A DNA stretch of 64,000 nucleotides from assembly GCA_028287035.1 (NCBI GenBank), contig JAQBQL010000073.1:1-64000 (forward strand). The letters are read 5' to 3'. A program made the position numbers and the translations under genes. The notes beneath the pieces were generated by a model. It was given only the letters and a program-made list of their open reading frames with translations, did no database searches and was not told the origin of the DNA. The stretch is from Labilithrix sp. Its GTDB lineage: Bacteria; Myxococcota; Polyangia; Polyangiales; Polyangiaceae. Shown one piece after another: positions 30,657 to 40,047 of this stretch. Within the stretch, counting starts at the first letter, position 1; every line of letters starts with the position of its first letter.

Positions 30657-31412
30657 ATGTTCGGCAAGGGAATCGAGATCTACCGCGCGACGAAGAAGAA
30701 GCACGACCTCGTCTTCAACGTCTTCCTCATGCGCCCCATCGCGGCGCAGATCGTCGCGCTGGTGGCCGGCACCGGGCTCACCCCGAACCAGGTGACGCTC
30801 ATCAACCTCGCGATGTTCATCGTCGCGGGAGGTCTGCTGGTCGCGCTGCCCAGCTACGTCGGCGGGCTCGTCGCCATCGCCGTGCTCGAGGCGAGCTACT
30901 GCCTCGACTGCGTCGACGGCATGCTCGCGCGCCACAAGAAGATCGCGTCCAAGGAAGGGCACCTCTTCGATTTCTTCACCGACGAGATGAAGGCGCTCCT
31001 GCTCGCCGCCTCGCTCGGCATCCGCCTGTGGCGCACCGGCGGGCTCGGCCTCGACGGCACCATGTGGCCGGCGGGCGCCTCCGCGTTCCTGCTCGCCGGC
31101 ATCGCCGGCTCGGTCGTCATCGCCTCGGCCGTGTCGCTCACCAACTTCGTGCGGCGCCCCGAGCTCTCCGGCAAGGAGACCACCGTCGAGGCGCACTACG
31201 AGGCGCACGTCGAGCAAAAGGCAAGCTCGCCGCTCCGGCGCGTCGCGCAGGTCGTGACGACGTTCCTCCGCTTCCTGAACCACTACCCGAGCCACATCTG
31301 GGCGTTCGCGGCGCTCGGCCGGCTCGACGTGTTCTTCTGGATCTACGTCAGCATCAACGCGCTCTACCTGGCGCGCGGCTGGCTCGGGATCGTGCTGCGG
31401 TTCGGACGCTGA
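30657..31412 (+). CDS. CDP-alcohol phosphatidyltransferase family membrane protein
   Basis: A 251-aa integral membrane enzyme that transfers a phosphatidyl group from CDP-diacylglycerol (or a related donor) to an alcohol during phospholipid synthesis. The complete family motif D-x2-DG-x2-AR-x8-G-x3-D-x3-D is present (DCVDGMLARHKKIASKE, then GHLFDFFTDE). Several membrane helices surround it. The acceptor alcohol (glycerol-phosphate, inositol, serine or other) cannot be assigned. It follows the DDAH-like gene closely and may share its transcript. Confidence 0.92.
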   Translation: MFGKGIEIYRATKKKHDLVFNVFLMRPIAAQIVALVAGTGLTPNQVTLINLAMFIVAGGLLVALPSYVGGLVAIAVLEASYCLDCVDGMLARHKKIASKEGHLFDFFTDEMKALLLAASLGIRLWRTGGLGLDGTMWPAGASAFLLAGIAGSVVIASAVSLTNFVRRPELSGKETTVEAHYEAHVEQKASSPLRRVAQVVTTFLRFLNHYPSHIWAFAALGRLDVFFWIYVSINALYLARGWLGIVLRFGR

Positions 31413-31416
31413 GCGC

Positions 31417-31436
31417 GCGGGGCAAGAACGCCCCGC
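31417..31436. terminator. convergent hairpin
   Basis: GCGGGGC-AAGAAC-GCCCCGC forms a 7-bp GC-only stem in the 28-bp gap between two convergent genes. There is no clear T-run on either strand, so it is a weak bidirectional terminator candidate. Confidence 0.35.
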
Positions 31437-31440
31437 CGGG

Positions 31441-31932
31441 TCAGAGCGCCACCTTCGCGTGGTGCTCCTTGCCGCCCGTGTCCATCTTCGTCCCTTCGAT
31501 GACGGCCTTCGCCGCCTCGAAGAGGTACCGCACGCCCTTCGTCCCGGTGTTGTCCCAGTACTCGCCGTGCTCGGGCCGGAGGCGGAGCAGCGTGATGCCC
31601 GGATCGTCCACGCCGTCCGGGAACCACGCGCGCCAGGGCTCCCGCCATAGCGCCTTGATCCTGGCGCGGTCCTCGACCACCTCGACGCGGCCGTTGAGCG
31701 TCAGGTAGAGGCTTCCCTGCTGGCCGGTCACGAGCGCCGCGGAGTCGCTCGCCGCCTCGTGGGTCTTCTCGCTCTGCTTGCCGGTCACGAACCAGATCTC
31801 GCCGCCCTCGCCGGCATCGGCAACCGCCATCGGGCGCGCGTGCATCGTGCCGTCGGTCGCCGCGGTCGTGAGCATCACCGTGTCGAGCTTCTTCACGGCC
31901 TCGATGAGCTTCGCTCGTACGTCTTCACCCAT
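31441..31932 (-). CDS. pyridoxamine 5'-phosphate oxidase-like (general stress) protein
   Basis: A 163-aa split-barrel flavin/heme-binding-type protein of the PPOX-like / general stress protein 26 group. Recognisable elements are VMLTTAATDGTMHARPMAV, IWFVTGKQSEKTHEA, a WxxWFPDG segment (REPWRAWFPDG) and LLRLRPEHGEYWD. It lacks the full pyridoxal-phosphate oxidase signature, so true vitamin B6 activity is unlikely. The chosen ATG at 31932 begins the family domain (MGEDVRAKLIEAVKK). It follows lgt on the same strand with a 41-bp gap. Confidence 0.85.
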   Translation of the reverse strand: MGEDVRAKLIEAVKKLDTVMLTTAATDGTMHARPMAVADAGEGGEIWFVTGKQSEKTHEAASDSAALVTGQQGSLYLTLNGRVEVVEDRARIKALWREPWRAWFPDGVDDPGITLLRLRPEHGEYWDNTGTKGVRYLFEAAKAVIEGTKMDTGGKEHHAKVAL

Positions 31933-31973
31933 GGTCCTGTTCTCCTCGGGCCGCGGCTGGTGCAAGCGACGTG

Positions 31974-32891
31974 CTACGCCGCGCGCGGGGCCCGGGCGCG
32001 GTGCACGAGCGCCGCTGCCACGACCAGACCGATGCCGATGAGCTGTGAGGTCGACAGCCCCGCCGCCCCGCCGCGCGCATCGCGCCGGAGGATCTCGACG
32101 AAGAAGCGTGCGACCGCGTACAGCACGAGGGACGCCGCGAACACCTGGCCGTCGTACCGCTTGCGGGGCAGCACGTAGAAGAGACACACGGCGGCGATGG
32201 CGAGCGACGCGGCCGACTCGTAGATCTGTGTAGGATGCACGGGCTGGCTCCACATCCGCACGCTCTCGATGAGATGCGCCTTCGCCTGCTCCTCGCTCGC
32301 CGGGCTTCGCGGAGGAAAGGAGAGGCCCCACGGCAGCGAGGTCGTCGCGCCGAAGCAGCAGCCCGCGAGCAGGCAGCCCATGCGGCCGAACGCGAGCCCC
32401 ATCGGGATCGCGAAGCCTGCCATGTCGGCGGCCTTCCAGAACGGGAACCGATCGCGCTGGAGCAGCCCGACGGCGGCCGCGGTCGCACCGATGAAACCGC
32501 CGTAGTACGTGAGGCCTCCCGCCCAGAACTTCGCCCACGCGAAGCAGTCGGTGGTTCGCGGGTGACACACGCCCTTCGCGGCGTCCCAGACGCCGTCGTA
32601 CACCGCCGAGACGCACTCGCCGCGATCGAGCGGCCAGTCGACCTTCGCCGGATCGGTGCAGAGGTGCACGTAGTCCCAGAAGTACCCGTCGGCGAGGACG
32701 TGGAGGATGCGCGACCCTGCGACGCCCGCGAGGAGCATCGCCAGCCCGAGATCGACGACCACGTCCGGGTTCAGGCCGATGCGACGCGCCCACAGCACGC
32801 CGAGCCCCGTCGCGAAGAGGAATCCCGAGAGAAGGAGGACGAAGTAGGACGGGAAACCTACATCCATCAGGCGGAACAGCTCGGGACGCAT
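31974..32891 (-). CDS. lgt: prolipoprotein diacylglyceryl transferase Lgt
   Basis: Lgt attaches diacylglyceryl to the lipobox cysteine of prolipoproteins in the inner membrane, the first step of lipoprotein maturation. The 305-aa polytopic protein has the family motifs GGLTYYGGFIGA, FGRMGCLLAGCCFG, HPTQIYE and RFFVEILRRD. A Cys-containing insertion around residues 80-115 is unusual. The many lipobox-bearing products in this window would be its substrates. A kinase gene begins 43 bp away on the opposite strand. Confidence 0.93.
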   Translation of the reverse strand: MRPELFRLMDVGFPSYFVLLLSGFLFATGLGVLWARRIGLNPDVVVDLGLAMLLAGVAGSRILHVLADGYFWDYVHLCTDPAKVDWPLDRGECVSAVYDGVWDAAKGVCHPRTTDCFAWAKFWAGGLTYYGGFIGATAAAVGLLQRDRFPFWKAADMAGFAIPMGLAFGRMGCLLAGCCFGATTSLPWGLSFPPRSPASEEQAKAHLIESVRMWSQPVHPTQIYESAASLAIAAVCLFYVLPRKRYDGQVFAASLVLYAVARFFVEILRRDARGGAAGLSTSQLIGIGLVVAAALVHRARAPRAA

Positions 32892-32934
32892 CGGCGTTCT
32901 CCATAGTAGTCGACCGCCGAGCGGTCACGTCGTT

Positions 32935-34515
<1,581 letters not shown>

Positions 34516-34538
34516 CATACCATCGGCGGGTGCCCTCC

Positions 34539-35579
34539 ATGCGACGCCGACGCCGACGCCAACGCCTTCCCTTCACGCCCACGCTCGGCCGGCTCCTGAC
34601 CGGAGCCGCGCTCGTCGCCGGGCTCCTCGTCCACGTCTCCCCGGCGCGCGCGGGCGACGAGGCCGCAGCCGAGGCTCTCTTCGCGGAGGCGAAGCGGCTC
34701 GCGGCCCAGGGCAAGCTCGCCGAGGCGTGCCCGAAGTTCGCCGAGTCGAACCGGCTCGACCGCGGCGCCGGCACGCTCATCCACCTCGCCGACTGCTACG
34801 AGAAGAACCATCAGAGCGCGAGCGCCTGGGCGACGTTCAAGGACGCGGCGTCGGCGGCCCAGGCCATCAACCGCCCGGAGTGGCAGAAGCTCGCCACGCA
34901 GCGCGCCGCTGCGCTCGAGCCGCGGCTTGCGAAGCTCACCATCAACGTCGTCGCTCCCGCCGACAAGATCGAGGTCACGCGCGACGGGGCTCCCACGTCG
35001 CCGGCGAGCTGGGGCATCCCGATTCCCGTCGACACCGGCACGCACACCGTCGCGGCGGGGGCGCCAGGACGGAAGCCCTTCACCACCACCGTGACCGTGG
35101 CGAAGGACGGCGACCGGCCCGAGGTCGTCGTTCCCGCGCTCGAGGCGACTCCGGCAGCGGCGGTCGCGGCCGCCGCGGCCCCTCCGCCACGTGCCGCGCC
35201 CGAGGAGCACGCGCCGCACCACGACGAGGGCGCGGGCCAGCGCACGGCGGGCTTCGTCGTCGGCGGCATCGGCGTCGCCGGGCTGGCGGCAGGCGCCATC
35301 ACCGGCCTCATCGCCATCCACAAGAACAAGGACTCGAAGGACGCGTGCCCGGACGACGGCGCCTGCGGGAGCCGCGACGCCGTCGACGCGAACGACAGCG
35401 CGAAGACGTTCGGCGTCGTGTCGACGATCGCGTTCATCGCGGGCGCGGCGGGCGTGGTCGGCGGCGCCATTCTGGTCCTCACTGCGCCGCGCGACGCGAG
35501 CAGCTCGCGGGCCGGCCTCCGCGTCGTGCCGGCAACCGACGGGCGGTCCGCCAATCTCTCCGTGCTGGGGGTCTTCTGA
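34539..35579 (+). CDS. secreted/membrane TPR-PEGA-like protein
   Basis: A 346-aa protein with an Arg-rich N-terminus and signal peptide (GRLLTGAALVAGLLVHVSPA). TPR-like helices (EALFAEAKRLAAQGKLAEA, GTLIHLADCYEK) precede a PEGA-like beta domain (residues ~150-200: DKIEVTRDGAPT ... VDTGTHTVAAGAPGR), and two C-terminal hydrophobic segments follow. It is a paralogue of the 23194 gene. A GTG 9 bases upstream is an alternative start. It is the middle gene of a kinase-PEGA-lipoprotein cassette and is likely an extracytoplasmic accessory of that kinase (inference). Confidence 0.8.
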   Translation: MRRRRRRQRLPFTPTLGRLLTGAALVAGLLVHVSPARAGDEAAAEALFAEAKRLAAQGKLAEACPKFAESNRLDRGAGTLIHLADCYEKNHQSASAWATFKDAASAAQAINRPEWQKLATQRAAALEPRLAKLTINVVAPADKIEVTRDGAPTSPASWGIPIPVDTGTHTVAAGAPGRKPFTTTVTVAKDGDRPEVVVPALEATPAAAVAAAAAPPPRAAPEEHAPHHDEGAGQRTAGFVVGGIGVAGLAAGAITGLIAIHKNKDSKDACPDDGACGSRDAVDANDSAKTFGVVSTIAFIAGAAGVVGGAILVLTAPRDASSSRAGLRVVPATDGRSANLSVLGVF

Positions 35580-35580
35580 C

Positions 35581-36810
35581 ATGACGAGCCGCTCGACGAC
35601 ACGCCTCGGACTCGTGCTCGGCTCCCTCCTCGTGCTCGGCACGGGGTGCGGCGCGCTCATCGGTACGAAGGACATCTTCTACGACGACCTCGGCGACGGC
35701 GGCGCGCCCGAGGCCAGCACGGCGGACGGGCCCGCGACGGGCGACGCCGGGACGGACGCTGCGGCCTGCACGGCGCAGGTCGACACCGACGCGAAGAACT
35801 GCGGACGGTGCGGCCACGATTGCGCCGGAGGCGAGTGTCGCGGCGGACGTTGCCAGGCCGTCCAGCTCGCGGCGGTCAGCAACGCGCCGCTCTATGACGT
35901 GTCGACCTCGGCGGAGAGCGTCTTCGCCACCAGCTACGTCAGCCTCGTGACCGAGGAGGGCGGCATCTGGCGGGTGGCCAAGGCCGGCGGGCTTCCCGAG
36001 AAGTACGTCGACCTCCGTTCCGCGGTCGCCTCGGTGGTCCTCGGCGACACGCTCTACTTCGTCGTCGAGGACACGGGCCCGGCCGGGACCGGCACCGGCA
36101 CCGGCGGCTTCTACTCCTGCCCCGTGAAGGGCGCCGCGCCGTGCACGCCGCACCTCATCGCGGCCAGCACCGGCTCGAGCGCGATGTCCCTCGACGGCAC
36201 CACCATCTACTTCGAGGACGCGACGGACGGACGTGGCCTCATGCGGTCCGTCAACGGCGCCGTGCCCACCGTCCACCGGAGCGGGTTCGGCTTCGGCGCC
36301 AACTGCTACGCGGACGACGCCCACGCGTTCTACACCGCGGCCCTGACCAACTCGCCGCGACACACCACTCTCTTCGAGGCGTTCGAGGACGGAGGCGCGA
36401 ACGTCGTCTCCACGTACCCCAACGAGTTCGCCGATCCCGGGACGTTGAAGGGGACCGCCGACTACCTGCTCTTCACGTCCTACGACATCAAGAAGACCAG
36501 CGGCGGCGTCGTGCGACGGATTCCTCGCTCCGGCACCGTCGCGCCGTGCGACTTCGGCGGCTCGACGAACAAGCGGCCGTTCGGCGTCTCGTACGACGCG
36601 ACGCGCGTGTACTGGGCGAACCAGGGCGACGGCGACGACCAGCCGTACCTCGGCGGCAGCGTCGTGACCTGTGAGCTCTCGGGCTGCTGCGCGGCCGGTG
36701 ACCCGCTCTGGAGCGGCGACGCCTGGCCGACCGCGGTGACCGTCGACGACAGCGCCGTGTACTTCGTGACGCGGGCGACCGGCGGCATCTGGAAGGTCGC
36801 CAAGCCCTGA
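35581..36810 (+). CDS. lipoprotein with beta-propeller-like repeats
   Basis: A 409-aa secreted protein with signal peptide ending in LGTGCG (lipobox), an Asp/Gly/Ala linker and a Cys-rich module (CTAQVDTDAKNCGRCGHDC). A beta-rich domain follows, whose repeats are of the kind V-x-V-x-x-D-x-x-x-VYFV (SLDGTTIYFEDA, DATRVYWANQG, VDDSAVYFVTR), as in six- or seven-bladed propellers of myxobacterial lipoproteins. Ligand unknown. It starts 1 base after the TPR-PEGA gene. Confidence 0.8.
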   Translation: MTSRSTTRLGLVLGSLLVLGTGCGALIGTKDIFYDDLGDGGAPEASTADGPATGDAGTDAAACTAQVDTDAKNCGRCGHDCAGGECRGGRCQAVQLAAVSNAPLYDVSTSAESVFATSYVSLVTEEGGIWRVAKAGGLPEKYVDLRSAVASVVLGDTLYFVVEDTGPAGTGTGTGGFYSCPVKGAAPCTPHLIAASTGSSAMSLDGTTIYFEDATDGRGLMRSVNGAVPTVHRSGFGFGANCYADDAHAFYTAALTNSPRHTTLFEAFEDGGANVVSTYPNEFADPGTLKGTADYLLFTSYDIKKTSGGVVRRIPRSGTVAPCDFGGSTNKRPFGVSYDATRVYWANQGDGDDQPYLGGSVVTCELSGCCAAGDPLWSGDAWPTAVTVDDSAVYFVTRATGGIWKVAKP

Positions 36811-36862
36811 GCGGCGGGAAGCTGCTTGGCGCGGCCGCGCGCGTTCGCTAAGCCGCGTCCTC

Positions 36863-37714
36863 ATGACGTACACGCTCGGGGTCCTCGGCGGCAGCGGCCT
36901 CTACGAGATGGAAGGTCTCAGCGGGGTGCGCGAGCTCGCCGTCGACACGCCGTACGGCCCGCCGAGCGACGTCCTCGTCGAAGGCACCACCGCGGGCGGG
37001 ACGCGGCTCCTCTTCCTTCCGCGCCACGGCCGCGGGCACGCCGTCCCGCCCCACCAGATCAACTACCGCGCGAACGTCTGCGCGCTGAAGACGGCCGGCG
37101 CAACGCACCTCGTCAGCATCAGCGCGGTCGGCTCGATGAAGGAGGAGATCGTCCCCGGTCACCTCGTCGTCCCCGACCAGGTCATCGATCTCACCAAGCG
37201 CCGCATCACGACGTTCTTCGAGGACGGCATCACCGGGCACGTACCCTTCGCCGACCCGACCTGCGCCCTCCTCGCGGCGGCCGTCGGAAAGGCCGCCGAC
37301 GCCACCGGCGCCACCGTGCACCGCGGCGGTACCTACGTGTGCATGGAAGGGCCGCAGTTCTCGACGCGCGCGGAGAGCCGGCTCTATCGGACGTGGGGCG
37401 CGTCGGTGATCGGCATGACGGCGGCGCCCGAGGCGAAGCTCGCGCGCGAGGCGGAGCTCCCCTTCGCGCTCCTCGCGCTCGCCACCGATTACGACTGCTG
37501 GCACGAGGGCCACGACGCGGTCTCGGTCGAGCAGGTCGTCGCGACCATGAAGCAGAACGTCGCGCTCGCCAAGGCGATGCTGGCGGGCCTCGCCACCGCG
37601 CTCCCGGATCCGGCGCTGAGCATCGCGAGCGGCGCATCGCGCGGCGCGGTCATGACCGCGCCCGAGAAGATCGCGAACGGCGCGCGCGAACGGCTGAAGT
37701 GGCTCCTCGGATGA
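36863..37714 (+). CDS. mtnP: 5'-methylthioadenosine phosphorylase family protein
   Basis: A 283-aa cytosolic phosphorylase that splits 5'-methylthioadenosine (or another purine nucleoside) to the free base and ribose-1-phosphate. Signatures seen are VLGGSGLYEM, phosphate/ribose motif RHGRGHAVPPHQINYRANV, GGTYVCMEGPQFSTRAES and ATDYDCWHEGHD. The DYDCWH segment and PHQINYRAN favour MTA over guanosine/inosine phosphorylases. Polyamine synthesis releases MTA, and a polyamine locus lies 18 kb downstream. The PfkB-kinase gene follows 22 bp later, which suggests nucleoside salvage in one transcript. Confidence 0.92.
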   Translation: MTYTLGVLGGSGLYEMEGLSGVRELAVDTPYGPPSDVLVEGTTAGGTRLLFLPRHGRGHAVPPHQINYRANVCALKTAGATHLVSISAVGSMKEEIVPGHLVVPDQVIDLTKRRITTFFEDGITGHVPFADPTCALLAAAVGKAADATGATVHRGGTYVCMEGPQFSTRAESRLYRTWGASVIGMTAAPEAKLAREAELPFALLALATDYDCWHEGHDAVSVEQVVATMKQNVALAKAMLAGLATALPDPALSIASGASRGAVMTAPEKIANGARERLKWLLG

Positions 37715-37736
37715 CGTGCTAGGCTGCGCGCCGCCC

Positions 37737-38669
37737 ATGAACCAGAATCACCTTCTCATCGTTGGCTCCGTTGCGTTCGACGACCTCGAGATGCCGAGCG
37801 GCACCTTCGAGGACGTGGTCGGGGGCGCCGCGACGTACGCGTCGATTGCCGCCTCGCTCCTCACCCCGACCCGGCTCGTCGGCGTCATCGGTGACGACTT
37901 CCCGGCCTCGGCGACCGAGGACCTCCAGCGGCGCGGCGTCGACCTCGCGGGCCTCGAGAAGGCGAGCGGCAAGACCTTCCGCTGGCGCGGCAAGTACTCG
38001 GCGGACCTGTCCACGCGCGAGACGCTCGATACGCAGCTCAACGTGTTCGCCGACTTCCGGCCGAAGATCCCCGCGTCCTTCCGCTCGTCGCCGTACGTGC
38101 TGCTCGGCAACATCCACCCTGCCCTCCAGCTCGAGGTGCTCGGTCAGATCGACAAACCGAAGCTCGTCGTCGCCGACACCATGAACTTCTGGATCACCGG
38201 TGAGCCCAAGCTCCTCGGCGAGGTGATGAAGAAGGTGGATCTCCTCGTCATCAACGACGAGGAGGCGCGCGAGCTCACGGGCATCCACAACATCGTCAAG
38301 GCGGCGGCCGACATCCGGAAGCGCGGTCCCTCGCGTCTCATCATCAAGCGCGGCGAGCACGGCGCGCTCTACTTCGACGACGCCGGCGCGTTCTTCGCCC
38401 CCGCGTATCCGCTGGAAGAGGTGGTCGACCCCACGGGCGCCGGCGACTCCTTCGCAGGAGGCCTCCTCGGCTACATCACGCGCGTGGGCACGCTCGAGCA
38501 TCCGATGATGCGCCGCGCGATGTACTTCGGCTCCGCGCTCGGCTCGTTCTGCGTCGAGGGCATCGGAGCGCGCCGCCTGATGACCGTCACCCAGGACGAT
38601 CTGAAGAAGCGCATGCAGCAGTTCATGGCCCTCGTGGAGACGGGCGGCTCGGTGGGTCTGCCGTCGTGA
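37737..38669 (+). CDS. PfkB-family carbohydrate/nucleoside kinase
   Basis: A 310-aa ribokinase-like kinase. The N-terminal VGGAATYASIAAS and the C-terminal PfkB signature DPTGAGDSFAGG (with the catalytic base Asp) are intact, with NDEEARELTG in between. The substrate is not defined. Position directly after an MTA/nucleoside phosphorylase suggests adenosine or a ribose derivative, as an inference only. GTG at 37716 is an alternative start. The stop overlaps the start of the next gene by 4 bases (GTGA). Confidence 0.87.
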   Translation: MNQNHLLIVGSVAFDDLEMPSGTFEDVVGGAATYASIAASLLTPTRLVGVIGDDFPASATEDLQRRGVDLAGLEKASGKTFRWRGKYSADLSTRETLDTQLNVFADFRPKIPASFRSSPYVLLGNIHPALQLEVLGQIDKPKLVVADTMNFWITGEPKLLGEVMKKVDLLVINDEEARELTGIHNIVKAAADIRKRGPSRLIIKRGEHGALYFDDAGAFFAPAYPLEEVVDPTGAGDSFAGGLLGYITRVGTLEHPMMRRAMYFGSALGSFCVEGIGARRLMTVTQDDLKKRMQQFMALVETGGSVGLPS

Positions 38670-39811
38670 GCACGCGTCGCGCACGTCGGGGCCTCTGGGG
38701 ACAGGTGGCGCTCGGGCTGGCCGGGCTCGGCGGCGCGGCATGCGTCGCGCTCGCCTGCTCCGACGACCCGCACCTCCGCACCTCGCCCGAGCAGGCGGCG
38801 GGCGGCGGCGGGGCGTGCGCGGCCACCGCGGGAAAGCTCCCGCCTCCGACGTGCGACGACTCCGAGAACCGCTGCACGCAGGCCGCTCCCGCGTGCAGCA
38901 TCGACGAGGCGCGCTGCGGCAGCGCCTCGACGTGCCTGCCGATCGGCGACAACAAGGGGAAGACGGTCCAGGACTTCCGCATCCGGCGCCTGAAGATCGC
39001 GACGCCCGCGACCCTCGCCGGCGATCTGATCCAGAACACCGTCGTCACCCTGAACATCGATCTCGCCGAGAAGTCGTGCGGCGAGAACGGCAAGGGCCTC
39101 TTCACGTGGCTGCTGCGCGTCGACCGCGCGAACGGCACGCTGGTCACCGGCGGCGCGCCGCCGCCGAACGACGCGATCGGTCAGGGGTTCTGCTTCGCGC
39201 GCTTCGACAGCGGCGCGCTGAAGGTCGCGCCGATCAGTACCAAGATCGCGTTCGAGGGCGACACCTTCCGGTCGCTCGACCCGCAGAAGCTGTCGATCCC
39301 GATCTTCCTCTCGCAGGACATCGGCAGCGTGGTGCTCCTTCCGATCAGCGACGTGCGCCTCGAGGGCGTCACGATCTCCGAGGAGGGGCAGTGCATCGGG
39401 AAGCTGAATCGCCAGGCGCTCGACTCGAACTGCTTCGACGACTCGCTGTGCTCGAAGTGGAAGACCTCCGGGTCCCTCGGCGGCTACATCACGCTCGAGG
39501 AGGCGGATCAGGTGAAGATCCGCGATCTCAACAACAAGTCGCTGTGCTCGTTCCTCTCCGGCGAGAGCGACGTCTGCGCGCGCGATGCCCAGGGCAAGAT
39601 CGTCTACAAGGGCGACTACTGCTCGGTCGACAAGCAGCCGGGCAGCTGCGGTGACAGCACCTGGCTCGCCGCCACCTTCGCGGCGAGCGCGGCGAAGATC
39701 TTCGACGGTCAGGGGGTCATCGAGGCCTGCTCAGGTGCGGCGGCGCCCGCCGATGGCGGCGCGGACGCGTCCGGCGCCGATGCGTCCGCCGACGCGGGCG
39801 ACGGCGGCTGA
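38666..39811 (+). CDS. secreted lipoprotein of unknown function
   Basis: A 381-aa protein starting with GTG, overlapping the PfkB stop by 4 bases. Signal peptide (VALGLAGLGGAACVALAC, lipobox ALAC), then several cysteine-containing segments (CAATAGKLPPPTC, CTQAAPAC), a beta-rich middle with no known motif and an Ala/Asp/Gly tail. It is unusual to see an extracytoplasmic lipoprotein translationally coupled to a cytosolic salvage kinase. The coupling may simply reflect compact gene packing. Confidence 0.8.
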   Translation: MSTRRARRGLWGQVALGLAGLGGAACVALACSDDPHLRTSPEQAAGGGGACAATAGKLPPPTCDDSENRCTQAAPACSIDEARCGSASTCLPIGDNKGKTVQDFRIRRLKIATPATLAGDLIQNTVVTLNIDLAEKSCGENGKGLFTWLLRVDRANGTLVTGGAPPPNDAIGQGFCFARFDSGALKVAPISTKIAFEGDTFRSLDPQKLSIPIFLSQDIGSVVLLPISDVRLEGVTISEEGQCIGKLNRQALDSNCFDDSLCSKWKTSGSLGGYITLEEADQVKIRDLNNKSLCSFLSGESDVCARDAQGKIVYKGDYCSVDKQPGSCGDSTWLAATFAASAAKIFDGQGVIEACSGAAAPADGGADASGADASADAGDGG

Positions 39812-39866
39812 CGCGCGACTGACGCGCGACTGACGCGGGCCGTGACGCAGGACGCCTGACGCGGGC
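39808..39866 (+). repeat. short imperfect direct repeats after the lipoprotein gene
   Basis: The 11-base unit CTGACGCGCGA occurs at 39808-39818 and 39819-39829, with variant CTGACGCGGGC at 39830-39840 and again at 39856-39866. The first unit contains the stop codon of the upstream gene. It is probably replication slippage in GC-rich DNA, and no function is suggested. Confidence 0.7.
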
Positions 39867-40047
39867 CGCAGGTCTACGCGTCGCGTTATCCCACTTGGTT
39901 GTAGGCGTCGCCTTCTGGCGCGTGCTCTTCGCGTGCGCTCGCCTTAGACTGTGTAAAGGGCTCGCGGCGAGCGCGCGGCCACGAACGCTTCCCGTGCTGG
40001 GTCCGCGCGTTCGAGGTCACGCCTCCATGCGCAGCGCAGGAGGACTC

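Noticed and set aside
37716..37736. GTG start seven codons upstream for the PfkB kinase
   Set aside because: The ATG at 37737 begins directly before the family's first beta strand (NHLLIVGSVAFDD).
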